Shown piece after piece: positions 1 through 9,954 of a stretch of 64,000 nucleotides of DNA. The notes beneath the pieces are model-generated. The model was given only the letters and a program-made list of their open reading frames with translations. It made no database searches and was not told the DNA's origin. This stretch comes from an uncultured bacterium (GTDB lineage: Bacteria > Cyanobacteriota > Vampirovibrionia > Gastranaerophilales > Gastranaerophilaceae), in assembly GCA_950022495.1 (NCBI GenBank), contig CATLLJ010000001.1, positions 124,001-188,000 on the forward strand, in the 5' to 3' direction. Numbering within the stretch: position 1 is the first letter of the stretch; each line of letters opens with the position of its first letter. The translations under genes were made by a program, and so were the position numbers.

Positions 1-11
1 GAGTAACATAA

Positions 12-410
12 ATGGCAGAAGAAAACGTCGAAAGAACCGCCGTTAAAGAATATGCCGACCCTGATGCGGAGATATTATTTGAAATTATGCTTGCCGAGTT
101 GAACGCAAGTAATAATAAAGACCGTACACGAGCTTTGATTGATGCAATGAATGATGACATCAAAGATATGATGCAGGCAATCAATAAATATCAAAAAGAC
201 GGTAAAATAACGCTAACTTTGAAATTCAAATGCCGTCAGGCAAATGAAATGGAGATTTCTGCGGAAATTAAAACCGATAAGCCAAAAGGTGTTGCACGCG
301 GAACACAAATGTTTCGTGATGCAAAAGGTCGTTTGTATATGGATGACCCGAATCAAACAAAATTGTTTGAAGTACGTAAATTACAGGAAGTAAAGAAAGG
401 CGGTAACTAG
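12..410 (+). CDS. hypothetical protein, likely mobile-element/phage early gene
   Basis: 132-aa ORF, overlaps the next ORF by 1 nt (TAGTG), in a co-directional small-gene array ending in an integrase. Confidence 0.6.
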   Translation: MAEENVERTAVKEYADPDAEILFEIMLAELNASNNKDRTRALIDAMNDDIKDMMQAINKYQKDGKITLTLKFKCRQANEMEISAEIKTDKPKGVARGTQMFRDAKGRLYMDDPNQTKLFEVRKLQEVKKGGN

Positions 411-1210
411 TGTTACAAGAAATTATTGAACAAAGTATTTTAAAGAAAAGACCGGAGCAGATTGATATCAGAACTTACGGCAACTATGACGGCTTTAAGT
501 TAGAAGAAGCAACTTACGATGATCAGCATAGATGTTATGAAATCAATAATATTGCAGGCAAAAGTTTTAAAGTCCGTTCAGCAAAAGCTTTTATCTCATT
601 TATCAAAGAAGAATTAAAACGCAGAAACAATTTATTAGGAAAATACGCAACAACACATCTAACACTTGATGGCGGATATTTTCTTGCTGACTGCAATATG
701 AATAAAGGACATTGCGAATACAGCAGACTAAATTCCGAAGGATATGACTTCTTAGATAAAATCCGAAATATGGAAGTCGGACATGAAGAATTTTTAAATA
801 TTTTGAGAAAATTAAAACCTTATATCAATAATTTTCATGAACTATATAAAAACTGTTCCAAAATCAAAGTTTTAAGAAATTCAAAAGTAACAAGCCAGCC
901 AACATTCAATGAAGGCGGCGGAAAAGATGATTCATTCACCTGTACTTATCAACTTGAGAATGGTGAAGAAAATGACTTCACACTTCCTTCAAGTTTCCAC
1001 GTGGATGTACCATTTGTAAAAGCAGGTGAACAGGAATACGGTTATGATGTGGAACTGTTATATTCATTGGATAACTTTGGCGGCTTACTCATCAAAATGC
1101 AGATACCGAATTGGGAAACTCAAGAAGAGCAAGCAATTTTAGATGAAGCAGAGTTCATAAAATCAGAACTTGCAGAATCAACAGAATTACTTATTCTGGC
1201 AGATTTTTAA
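410..1210 (+). CDS. DUF2303 (YfdQ)-like phage protein
   Basis: 266-aa ORF with GTG start overlapping the upstream stop; C-terminal pattern 'SFHVDVPFVKAGEQEYGYDVELLYSLDNFGGLLIKMQIPN' resembles DUF2303 phage proteins from memory. Confidence 0.5.
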   Translation: MLQEIIEQSILKKRPEQIDIRTYGNYDGFKLEEATYDDQHRCYEINNIAGKSFKVRSAKAFISFIKEELKRRNNLLGKYATTHLTLDGGYFLADCNMNKGHCEYSRLNSEGYDFLDKIRNMEVGHEEFLNILRKLKPYINNFHELYKNCSKIKVLRNSKVTSQPTFNEGGGKDDSFTCTYQLENGEENDFTLPSSFHVDVPFVKAGEQEYGYDVELLYSLDNFGGLLIKMQIPNWETQEEQAILDEAEFIKSELAESTELLILADF

Positions 1211-1322
1211 TCCCCAAAACGCTATTTAAAATCCGGGGCTGAACCTAATCATTATCTTAATTCCAAAACAGCCCCATTTTTTTAGAACACACACATTATC
1301 AGATAACAAAAGGAGAACCGAA

Positions 1323-1649
1323 ATGTCAAACAACACACAAACTATCGAACTAAATGTAGATTTAGGATTTACTATCAATGTCGATTTAACAGAATTCAAT
1401 AACAGAACATTAAAAGTTAATGAAATTCAAGATGCAAAATTTGATTATATTAAAAATAAAATCCCTTCAAATGAAATTAAAACAATTATTGAAGAAACAG
1501 TGCAGAAACTTGAAGCACTAGGCTACAAGAACATAAGAAATATAACCTGTTCAGAAGAACCTAATCTATTATCAAACCTAAAACGATTACTGTTAAATTC
1601 AGATAGTATAAAGGATGCAATTTCTGAATTGAAAAATAACGAAGTTTAA
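1323..1649 (+). CDS. hypothetical protein
   Basis: 108-aa ORF with upstream AAAGGAG ribosome binding site. Confidence 0.6.
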   Translation: MSNNTQTIELNVDLGFTINVDLTEFNNRTLKVNEIQDAKFDYIKNKIPSNEIKTIIEETVQKLEALGYKNIRNITCSEEPNLLSNLKRLLLNSDSIKDAISELKNNEV

Positions 1650-1726
1650 CTATATATCCCCGAAATCTAATCTTGTACGGGGAGTATTCCCTATATTCCC
1701 CGTTTTATTTTAGAGGTAAAAAAATA

Positions 1727-2383
1727 ATGCAACAAAAAACAAATGAACATCTTCATACATCAACCGGAACAAACGACGAATGCTATACATATAGTTATGC
1801 TGTCGAACCATTGCTTAATTATCTTGATCCCTTCAGGAATAAAATCATCTGGTGTCCGTTTGACAGATTTGATGATGAAATACAGTCAGAATTTGTGAGG
1901 GTCTTTAGCAAAAACGGCTTTGAGGTTGTAAATTCTCACATTGATTATGGTCAGGATTTTTATACTTACGAACCTGAAAAATGGGATATTCTAATCAGCA
2001 ATCCGCCGTTTACAAATAAAACACAGATATTCAAACGTGCCATAAGTTTTGGTAAACCCTTTGCCTTGTTGATGAATATTACATATTTGAATGATGGGAC
2101 AGCGGCAAAAACATTCAAAGATATTGATTTACAGATTTTGAGCTTCGATGACCGGATGAATTTCAAGAATCGAAACCCCAAAAAACAAATCAACTTTTTA
2201 TCAGCGTACTTTTGCAGGGATTTTTTACCGAAACAGTTTCTATTTGGAACGTTCAAAAATCAGCTAAAACTATTTGAAGCAAACAAATTGATAGCAGACC
2301 CGACTTCTGAATTATGTGAACAAATTAAAAGTACAGAAAGACAAAAAGATATTATAAGAATAAAAAAGGAACTATACAAATAA
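1727..2383 (+). CDS. putative phage-type DNA N6-adenine methyltransferase-like protein
   Basis: NPPF motif in 'WDILISNPPFTNKTQIFKRAISFGKPFALLM'; ATG at 1727 with upstream AGAGGT preferred over the 1673 TTG start. Confidence 0.6.
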   Translation: MQQKTNEHLHTSTGTNDECYTYSYAVEPLLNYLDPFRNKIIWCPFDRFDDEIQSEFVRVFSKNGFEVVNSHIDYGQDFYTYEPEKWDILISNPPFTNKTQIFKRAISFGKPFALLMNITYLNDGTAAKTFKDIDLQILSFDDRMNFKNRNPKKQINFLSAYFCRDFLPKQFLFGTFKNQLKLFEANKLIADPTSELCEQIKSTERQKDIIRIKKELYK

Positions 2384-2619
2384 TGGCAACAAGAATCGAA
2401 AAAATATTTAGAACAAACACAATCTGCTTAATGGATTCCATTTTAAACGAAATTAACAGTATTGTTGAAAATAAGCAAACTAAAAAATCAGCAGACCATT
2501 TTGATAGTTTGGCATATGCCAATATAGCAAAATCAATATGTGGTTTTTATAAGAAAAACGACATTACAGATGAAGAAATACTCACAGCTGTCACCCGAGG
2601 TAACAAAAAATGCAGATAA
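2383..2619 (+). CDS. hypothetical protein
   Basis: 78-aa ORF overlapping neighbours on both sides, operon-like. Confidence 0.5.
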   Translation: MATRIEKIFRTNTICLMDSILNEINSIVENKQTKKSADHFDSLAYANIAKSICGFYKKNDITDEEILTAVTRGNKKCR

Positions 2620-3566
2620 ATAAACCTCACACATCGACTGAAACTTTGAACTACTATCAAGAACAGTACAAAAAATTGGCAAAAATTAAGCAAGAAATCA
2701 GATGTGCTATGTTAGAAGATTTACTTGAAATAATAGAAAAATCTTCTCATGCATTTACCGGAGAAATGATAACATCCTCTCTAATTCGCAATATTTCAAC
2801 TAAATTACAGGAGTTAAATAATGATAGTAAATCAGAAAGTCCGCAAAAAACTTATGCACATACTCATTATTCGCGTTATGTATTAGGCGAATGTTCGACA
2901 GAACACGGAAACCATAATGGTAATTGCGTTGGCACAGATAGATGTATAAAAAACTTAGAACAGAAACTCATACAATGTCATTCTGAGCTTGATTCAGAAT
3001 CAAAGAAATTAAAAGCAAAAGAGCAGGAATGTGAGAAGCTAAAAGAACGATTAAAATGTAAGTGTTTTGACCCTAGTTCAAAACAAGTCCGTTGTAACTC
3101 ATACTTAAGAATCGCAGAAGATTATAAAGTTGATTTAGCTGAACTTAATCGAATTAAAATAGAGAATAAGAAACTCGAAGAAGAATTAAAAGATTGTCAG
3201 CAAAATGCTTTAAATAGATATATTGATAACAATATTCAATGTGTATTACCTAGTAACTGTATGTTTGTAAACCGCTACAAGCAAGCACTAGAGAAGATTG
3301 AGGAAATAGCTAAACAAGGTCTAAAACCAATTTGTTATAAATCTAATTGCAACACATGCCAATGCTATGATGGTGATGATAGTAAAATCGCTATTACCAA
3401 TTTAATAAATAATTATTTTACCGAAAATGGTCAATTTGCAGATGGTAATCATGATTTTGATGAAGCACTTGAAGGATTGGTTGAAAATGAAAGAGCTAGG
3501 TGTAATAAGGCAAAACCTATATCAGAACAAATCTTAGCCATAATCAACGAGGTGAAAGATGTCTAA
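2610..3566 (+). CDS. hypothetical Cys-rich coiled-coil protein
   Basis: 318-aa ORF, long K/E-rich heptad-like stretch and several Cys residues; overlaps neighbours. Confidence 0.55.
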   Translation: MQINKPHTSTETLNYYQEQYKKLAKIKQEIRCAMLEDLLEIIEKSSHAFTGEMITSSLIRNISTKLQELNNDSKSESPQKTYAHTHYSRYVLGECSTEHGNHNGNCVGTDRCIKNLEQKLIQCHSELDSESKKLKAKEQECEKLKERLKCKCFDPSSKQVRCNSYLRIAEDYKVDLAELNRIKIENKKLEEELKDCQQNALNRYIDNNIQCVLPSNCMFVNRYKQALEKIEEIAKQGLKPICYKSNCNTCQCYDGDDSKIAITNLINNYFTENGQFADGNHDFDEALEGLVENERARCNKAKPISEQILAIINEVKDV

Positions 3567-3780
3567 TAAACCTCTAACAGAACGACAAAAAGAAGTTTTG
3601 AGACTTGCTTGCTTTTCAAACAAAGAGATTGCACGACGTTTGTGTATTCAAAAATGTACTGTAGCTACTCATTTTAACGATATACGAGCAAGGCTAATAC
3701 CTGCAACGAATAAAGCCTCTATGTTAGTTGAGGGTATTCGCCGTAAAGAAATAAAAATTGAAGAAGTCGAAATTCAATAA
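3559..3780 (+). CDS. LuxR/GerE-type HTH protein
   Basis: 'LTERQKEVLRLACFSNKEIARRLCIQKCTVATHFNDIRARL' matches the GerE HTH consensus. Confidence 0.75.
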   Translation: MSNKPLTERQKEVLRLACFSNKEIARRLCIQKCTVATHFNDIRARLIPATNKASMLVEGIRRKEIKIEEVEIQ

Positions 3781-3806
3781 TTAAGAAAGGTAAATATTTT
3801 ACAATT

Positions 3807-4241
3807 ATGATAACTCAACCAAAAACATTTCAGTTACAATCGAAAGTGGAACAATTTAGAACACGAATAGAATCAGAGGAAGCGTGCAAACTGACTGGTT
3901 TGTGCTACATAACTTTCTATGCAAATTTTCGTAAAGACAATATCCCTCATGAGCGTATAGGGCGAAATCTATATTTCTTGAAAGAGGACATATTAGAATA
4001 TATAGAGAATCACAAAATTGGGGATTGGTCAAAAGTAAAAGATAAGAACATTTTACTAGATGAAAAATTTGACATAAAAGAGGTGTGCCACATATTAGGA
4101 TTGTGCTATGACACGTTCTATGGCATTATGCGTAGAAAAAACTTCCCACGATTTCAGTATGGAACAAAAATTGTTTTTTGTAAAAGTACGATACAGGAAT
4201 ATATAAATTCCTGCAAACGGTATAAATGGGAAAAACAATGA
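3807..4241 (+). CDS. tandem HTH_17/excisionase-like DNA-binding protein
   Basis: two similar units: 'EEACKLTGLCYITFYANFRKDNIPHERIGRNLYFLKEDILEYIE' and 'KEVCHILGLCYDTFYGIMRRKNFPRFQYGTKIVFCKSTIQEYIN'. Confidence 0.65.
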   Translation: MITQPKTFQLQSKVEQFRTRIESEEACKLTGLCYITFYANFRKDNIPHERIGRNLYFLKEDILEYIENHKIGDWSKVKDKNILLDEKFDIKEVCHILGLCYDTFYGIMRRKNFPRFQYGTKIVFCKSTIQEYINSCKRYKWEKQ

Positions 4242-5554
4242 TAGAAGAACATTTTGAGGTTTTATTAAAACAGCTGGCAAAACAACAAGCCGAACTTGAA
4301 GCAAAAGAACAACAACTGCAACAGTTAGAAAAAGAAAATAAAAAGTTAAAAACAAATGCCCCGAGAGTACGAAAAACTAACAACAGCAGTATTTATTGTG
4401 TTACAAGGAAATCCGGCAAATGTGTTTACGGCTTTACGATATATGATGAAAATTTTAAAAAAGTAAGACGGGAAACGTTTGCGACCAAAGCCGAAGCAGA
4501 AGCAGAAAGAAGGTATTTGTTAGATTTGCGAGATAAGAACAAACTATCAACATATATGCTGAATCAAAAACAAACTTTTGAAGATTTTTGCGAAATATAT
4601 ATGAAAAAAGCAAAAGCAAATTTTGCTATAAATACAGTGACTGCAGCAGAAGGTATAATAAAAAATCATCTGTCATACTTTAGTAATATGCGTATTACTA
4701 AAATTACCAAAAATACAGCACAAGAATGGTCAAATATTTATCGAAAAAGAATAAAACCGTCAGCATTCAATAATAGCTTAAAACTGGCAAAAGCTATATG
4801 GAATAATGCTATATCAGAAGATTGTACGGATTTGCAAAATCCATTTATGAATATTAAGCCTATAAATATCAAAAAGGAATGTAAAACAAGAGATAAGGTT
4901 AGAATAAATAAACAACAAGCAGATTTACTTATATCAACCGCAAAAGAGATGTATAACGATTATACACCGTATATTATTGCAACTGCAATTTATACAGCAA
5001 TGCGAGAAGGTGAAATATTAGGCTTGATGTGGTCTGATATTGATTTTAAAAATAATACCATCTCTATACAACGACAGGTACAAAAAATCCCAAAAAAAAT
5101 ACTAAAAGAAATTCTTCAGGAACATCCGGAACTAACCGAAAAGGATTTGTTATTAACCGATAGATTAAAAACAGAAGCATCCAAGGATATTATTCCGGTT
5201 CCTACAAAAGTGATAACTTTGTTAAAAGAATACCGAAAGAAAGTCATGGCTAATGAAAATTGTAATGATTTATGTTTTTGCAAACCAAACGGTTTGCCGT
5301 TAATCGCAAGAGATTTTGTCAGGTATAGATTTGAAAAAGTATTAAAGGCTGCGTTTGGGGATAGTAAATATATGCATTTCCATGAGTTACGTGGATCGTG
5401 TGCAACAATATTACACCTTGAAGGAGTACCTTCAAAAATCATACAGGGATTGTTACGACATGAAAAATTAGCAACAACGGAAGATATTTATATTGAAGTA
5501 ACAAAAACCTCAAAAGAAATAGCAAATTATATAGAAGCCGCATTCACAGCATAA
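4226..5554 (+). CDS. tyrosine recombinase / phage-type integrase
   Basis: catalytic-type motifs 'TAMREGEILGL', 'HFHELRGSCAT', 'LLRHEKLATTEDIY'; adjacent to a tRNA gene. Confidence 0.9.
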   Translation: MGKTMIEEHFEVLLKQLAKQQAELEAKEQQLQQLEKENKKLKTNAPRVRKTNNSSIYCVTRKSGKCVYGFTIYDENFKKVRRETFATKAEAEAERRYLLDLRDKNKLSTYMLNQKQTFEDFCEIYMKKAKANFAINTVTAAEGIIKNHLSYFSNMRITKITKNTAQEWSNIYRKRIKPSAFNNSLKLAKAIWNNAISEDCTDLQNPFMNIKPINIKKECKTRDKVRINKQQADLLISTAKEMYNDYTPYIIATAIYTAMREGEILGLMWSDIDFKNNTISIQRQVQKIPKKILKEILQEHPELTEKDLLLTDRLKTEASKDIIPVPTKVITLLKEYRKKVMANENCNDLCFCKPNGLPLIARDFVRYRFEKVLKAAFGDSKYMHFHELRGSCATILHLEGVPSKIIQGLLRHEKLATTEDIYIEVTKTSKEIANYIEAAFTA

Positions 5555-5821
5555 TTAAATTTCAATAAAAGTTAAAAGTTTTTTGAATAATACACTAATT
5601 TTCCCATCAACCATTGAAATAAAAAAAGGTGTATCATAACTCAACGAATGCCCATGAGCATCTACTATTAAACCTCTAGCTTTTAATCTATGAACATAAC
5701 TTGAAAATAATCCAGTGTCCATGCTTAAATCTGACAAAAGTTCTTTAGAAATCTGCACCGAGGTGACATAATTAAATGTTTCACCGTCATGCTCAACTTC
5801 ATATTTATGTATTTTTAACAA
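5555..5821 (-). CDS. small winged-helix-like protein, 5' end uncertain (possibly truncated)
   Basis: 88 aa from a TTG start; frame stays open upstream to about 5911 with plausible protein sequence ('YEKDELTDIEFLILLKIHKYEVEHD') but no ATG. Confidence 0.4.
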   Translation of the reverse strand: MLKIHKYEVEHDGETFNYVTSVQISKELLSDLSMDTGLFSSYVHRLKARGLIVDAHGHSLSYDTPFFISMVDGKISVLFKKLLTFIEI

Positions 5822-5876
5822 AATTAAGAATTCTATATCTGTTAATTCATCTTTTTCATAATAATAATTATATAAT

Positions 5877-5907
5877 AAAAAAAGTCCTCTTTTTGAGGAC
5901 TTTTTTA
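5877..5907. terminator. hairpin terminator
   Basis: AAAAAAGTCCTCTTTTTGAGGACTTTTTT. Confidence 0.7.
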
Positions 5908-6008
5908 AAAACTATAAAGATTTCAGAAACAAAAAATTCTATTTGGAACAATTTTAGAACAATTTTGTTATTTTGAGAAAAACCAAAATCCTGAAACCCT
6001 TGATATAA

Positions 6009-6086
6009 TGGCGGGAACGACGAGGCTCGAACTCGCGACCTCATGCGTGACAGGCATGCGCTCTAACCAAACTGAGCTACGCTCCC
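6009..6086 (-). tRNA. tRNA-Asp(GTC)
   Basis: reverse complement GGGAGCG...CTGTCAC anticodon loop...CGTTCCC-G-CCA folds as a cloverleaf; encoded CCA. Confidence 0.95.
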
Positions 6087-6169
6087 ATTTCTTTGGCTAT
6101 GTTTTTATTATATTTGCTGATTTTTTTTTTGCAAGCACTTTTTTTTAATTTTGCGGTAATATTATAGAC

Positions 6170-6814
6170 ATGAATTCGATTTATACAAATCATAGAAACC
6201 AAAACTTCACTTCTTTGAATAAGGAAATTCGTTTTGCTGATGATATCGCAAGAGCAGTTAACAGAAATTATCCGCGTATATCATCTACTCGTATGGAATG
6301 CCTGGAACACAGCGAAGAATTTGCACAATTAATAGAAAACTTAGACTCAAAAAACGATTATATACGCATATTAACAAATATAAAATTAAAACAAACACGA
6401 AATCCAATAGAAAAAATAAAAATATTGCTGAATTCTATTAAAAACTATCGATTTGGTAATTGTGGTGAATCCGCAGAGCTATCTTTTATTGCGGCAAAAC
6501 TGAACGGAATAAAAGATTGTTCTATTCGAACATTAGAACACCCTGATGGTTATAGCTATGACCACGCTGTAGTATATGTTAAAAACGGAAAGAAACCTTA
6601 TATAATAGACAGTTGGTTAGGATTTGCAGATTATGTTCCAAATACAATTAAAAGATTTCAAAAAGAATTCAGAAAAAACTTTTGGTTTGAATTAATGGAA
6701 AACGACCAGATGACATTTCAACCAACAAAAATTTCAACAATAGAAAAACTTTTAAAGCGTATTTCGCCAGACGAACTAAAAAAACTTTGTCCTGAATTAT
6801 TTATTAGAAAATAA
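6170..6814 (+). CDS. putative transglutaminase-like/papain-fold cysteine peptidase-like protein
   Basis: ordered C/H/D motifs: 'GNCGESAEL', 'SYDHAVVYVKNG', 'YIIDSWLG'. Confidence 0.5.
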   Translation: MNSIYTNHRNQNFTSLNKEIRFADDIARAVNRNYPRISSTRMECLEHSEEFAQLIENLDSKNDYIRILTNIKLKQTRNPIEKIKILLNSIKNYRFGNCGESAELSFIAAKLNGIKDCSIRTLEHPDGYSYDHAVVYVKNGKKPYIIDSWLGFADYVPNTIKRFQKEFRKNFWFELMENDQMTFQPTKISTIEKLLKRISPDELKKLCPELFIRK

Positions 6815-6842
6815 AAAGCCTTAGCTAAAAAGCCAAGGCTTA
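6814..6842. terminator. hairpin terminator
   Basis: AAGCCTTAGCTAAAAAGCCAAGGCTT imperfect hairpin between convergent genes. Confidence 0.5.
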
Positions 6843-6868
6843 TAAAATGAATTGTAAAAAATACTTTA

Positions 6869-8593
6869 TTAATCATTGTATAAAGGTGCTAATTTCTTAG
6901 ATTGCTGAGGTATAACACCTTCTTCAATTGAAACATAAACGCGATAATCGATTTCTGCAAAACAGTTATCAATGCTTTCGATTTTTTTCAATTCTTCATC
7001 GCTTATGTTACCATTTTCAATCATATCAGCGATAAATTCAAATCTGTCAACATGTTCTCTAAATCTATCTGTTGCATAATCTTTTGCCTGCCATGTTGTA
7101 ATCAGGAATGGCCAATCTGAGCTTTGTAATAACAGATTTTCTCTTGCCAGTTGATTCAACGCTCTGTGAAGAAGTTTATCTTCTGGAATTTCCTGATATT
7201 TATCAGCAATTCTTGTGATGCGTTTTTCACAAGAGTGAATAATAGGCCACATCCATTCAGTTAAGTGGTTATTCCATACATAGAAGTGTCCGCCTTGTCC
7301 CCAAGATGATTCAGGGATTTGAATAGCTTCTGTCGGCGGATGAGCATGCAAGTATTCACCTGCTGTCATACGTTCTACCTGTGGAATATAATTATGGAAT
7401 TTTTTAATAACCTGCTTAATAAATTCAATACCTTCAAACCACCAGTGACCGAATAATTCAGTATCAAATGATACCATAATTAAACCTTCTTTACCATTGT
7501 GAGAATTTTTATAATCATTCATTAAGTGGTAAAGCATAGTTGTATAGTGATCAGAATTTTCATTGATTTTGTTCAATGCTAATACCGGATCATAAAGCAT
7601 TTTGTCGCCTAAATCAGTTTTAGGAGATGTAATTCTCCAGTAATTCATACCTGATTTATCATCTTTTTTGTGGAATTCTCTAAAGCAGCCGTCACCAGGA
7701 TATCCGTCAGCAGCTGACCAAACCTGATAGCCGGCTCTATCATTTCTGCCCATAACAGCAACTTGAGCATCCGGTAACCAGTAAGCTGAATATGTATCAT
7801 ATCCGGTTGGTTCTCTATCCGGAAGCGGAATATATTCAATGTTTCCATAAATTCCTACAACTCTGCGGCAGCCAATTGAATTTCCGCCTTCAATTACGTG
7901 AGATTCTGTGAAGAAGTATTCAATATCGTTGTTTTGAAGGGTAACTTCAACAGCCGGTCTCCAGTGTTTTTGACCGTCTTTACCAACAAATTCATAACCT
8001 TGTCTGTATGCACATTCAGGTAACCAGCACCCGATTGCTTTTTTACCAAAGAATTTCTTAGTTGTGTCTGAACCTACTTTGAATTGTGCATTCAAATTGT
8101 TATCAGTTGCAAGTAATGGAGAAAAACCGTGAGTTGCACCGGATGTTGTAATTTCTATACAACCTAAATCCTGATATTTTTTGAAAGCAGCAATCAAGTC
8201 CATGCCGTATTTATTTACGAATGAATCTTTAATATTGTTAAACCAATCAAAATAATATTTAGCAAGATATTTTAAGTGCTGAGAATGAGGAACTTCCGGA
8301 TCCGGATATCTGTCCAAATCTTTTGAAACACTTTTAATTCTTGAATCTAAATATTCTACAAAACCGTGTTTTAAATGTTCATCATTTAATTGTTCTGCAA
8401 GAATCGGAGTTATGCCAACAGTTAATTTTGCCTTAATACCTTCGTCATATAATTCTGATATGGCGTTAAGAAGGGGAACGTATGTTTCTGCCATACATTC
8501 ATAAAGGTTTTCTTCTCCGAACGGCCACATTCCTGCTTTTCTGTAATATGGCAGGTGACTGTGTAACATAAATACGAATTGACCTACTGACAT
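6869..8593 (-). CDS. glycoside hydrolase family 57 (1,4-alpha-glucan branching enzyme-like, DUF1957)
   Basis: N-terminus 'GQFVFMLHSHLPYYRKAGMWPFGEENLYECMAETYVPLL' and 'FDTELFGHWWFEG' typical of GH57; start placed at MSVGQF. Confidence 0.85.
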   Translation of the reverse strand: MSVGQFVFMLHSHLPYYRKAGMWPFGEENLYECMAETYVPLLNAISELYDEGIKAKLTVGITPILAEQLNDEHLKHGFVEYLDSRIKSVSKDLDRYPDPEVPHSQHLKYLAKYYFDWFNNIKDSFVNKYGMDLIAAFKKYQDLGCIEITTSGATHGFSPLLATDNNLNAQFKVGSDTTKKFFGKKAIGCWLPECAYRQGYEFVGKDGQKHWRPAVEVTLQNNDIEYFFTESHVIEGGNSIGCRRVVGIYGNIEYIPLPDREPTGYDTYSAYWLPDAQVAVMGRNDRAGYQVWSAADGYPGDGCFREFHKKDDKSGMNYWRITSPKTDLGDKMLYDPVLALNKINENSDHYTTMLYHLMNDYKNSHNGKEGLIMVSFDTELFGHWWFEGIEFIKQVIKKFHNYIPQVERMTAGEYLHAHPPTEAIQIPESSWGQGGHFYVWNNHLTEWMWPIIHSCEKRITRIADKYQEIPEDKLLHRALNQLARENLLLQSSDWPFLITTWQAKDYATDRFREHVDRFEFIADMIENGNISDEELKKIESIDNCFAEIDYRVYVSIEEGVIPQQSKKLAPLYND

Positions 8594-8976
8594 TATTTCC
8601 TCCAATCTACTGAACTATAAATTTAATATAATTCATTTGTGTATAAATTATATATACCACAAATGGTTAAAAAATATAATCCTTTTTAACTAATTCCGTT
8701 GAATAATTTTACAAATATTAACAGTAATTTGAAAATCTAAAATTTTGCTAAAATTTTAAATTTAGAAAACCTTCCAAACCCTTGCTATATTGAAAATTTC
8801 ATCTTGAAAAATAAATTATTTTTCCTATTTTTTATTTAAAAATTTTTAACTCGGAAGAATATATCAAAACCCCGAGGTTACATAAACAGCAACTTTATTA
8901 TATTATAGGACTTGTAAAAAATCTTTGAAATTATAAGCTATTACTAAAAGCATAAAAGCTTAGCAAGGAGTGGGAT

Positions 8977-9954
8977 ATGAATGAGGTTAAATTTTCAATA
9001 ATAATTCCTGTATGGAATGTTGAAAAATTTATTGCAAATTGTTTAGACAGCGTATTAGCTCAAAGTTATAAAAACTTTGAAATAATTTGTATTAATGACG
9101 GTTCTACAGATAAATCCCCGCAAATTTTACAAGAATACTCTGAAAAAGACCCTAGAATTGTTGTTATAAATCAAGAACAAGCCGGACAATATGCGGCAAG
9201 AAATATGGCAATCGGGATTGCTAAAGGTGAATATATAGGATTTTTAGATGCTGATGACTATATTTTAGAGGGTTTATTCTCAGAATGCGAAACTCACACA
9301 CACAATAACCCTGATGTTATAATTTTTGGTGCTAAAACGCTTAATGAGAAAAACAAAAAAATAAAAACCGGACAATATACGGCAAAATTCTTCCCTCGTA
9401 AGTTCAATAGCAAAAACCTGTTTGCTTTTCATACAGTTTCATGGAACAAGTTTTACAGAAAAGATTTTCTAATTAATAATGATATAAAATTCAGCCCGAC
9501 AAAAATCGGGGAAGATCAAATAGTATTTGTAAAATCAATGCTTAGAGCTTCAAATGTTGAACTAATAAACAAAGATTTTTATATTTACAGAAAACATTGG
9601 AAAGCAGCACCACAAAGTGCAATTCCAACAAATGATTTCTCAGCGATTGAAAATTTTTATACAATAGCTGATTTTGTATTAAAAGAGGATATTGCAGAAG
9701 CTTTGAAGTTGAAAATTCTCGGAAGATACCTGTTAAAAACAACAACACAGTATGCAAAAGCTGATAGCGAAACAAAAAAAGCTTACGGAGAAAAACTTTC
9801 AGAAGTTTACAGCTTTATGAAATCAAGCGGTATGAATTACTGGTGGAATTACTATTCAATTGAAAATAAAAATTCTGCAAAAGAACTAAGAATAGAATAC
9901 TTAAAATCAAAATTTAAATTTACTCTATTCAAAATATTAGGAAGGAATAAGTAA
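8977..9954 (+). CDS. glycosyltransferase family 2
   Basis: 'FSIIIPVWNVEKFIANCLDSVLAQSYKNFEIICINDGSTDKS', 'FLDADDY'. Confidence 0.92.
   Translation: MNEVKFSIIIPVWNVEKFIANCLDSVLAQSYKNFEIICINDGSTDKSPQILQEYSEKDPRIVVINQEQAGQYAARNMAIGIAKGEYIGFLDADDYILEGLFSECETHTHNNPDVIIFGAKTLNEKNKKIKTGQYTAKFFPRKFNSKNLFAFHTVSWNKFYRKDFLINNDIKFSPTKIGEDQIVFVKSMLRASNVELINKDFYIYRKHWKAAPQSAIPTNDFSAIENFYTIADFVLKEDIAEALKLKILGRYLLKTTTQYAKADSETKKAYGEKLSEVYSFMKSSGMNYWWNYYSIENKNSAKELRIEYLKSKFKFTLFKILGRNK

Larger units (their letters stand above)
1..6009. mobile_element. right end of an integrative element/prophage inserted at tRNA-Asp (left end outside window)
   Basis: phage-like genes and integrase on one strand ending next to the tRNA-Asp 3' end; exact att boundary not determined. 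Confidence 0.65.

Noticed and set aside
1966-2256. 96-aa minus-strand ORF opposite the methyltransferase-like gene
   Set aside because: Fully antisense to a better-supported gene, no ribosome binding site or recognisable domain.
4095-4383. Two overlapping minus-strand ORFs rich in F/L/S/C opposite the HTH protein and integrase
   Set aside because: Antisense of Lys/Glu-rich coding sequence gives artificial hydrophobic ORFs.
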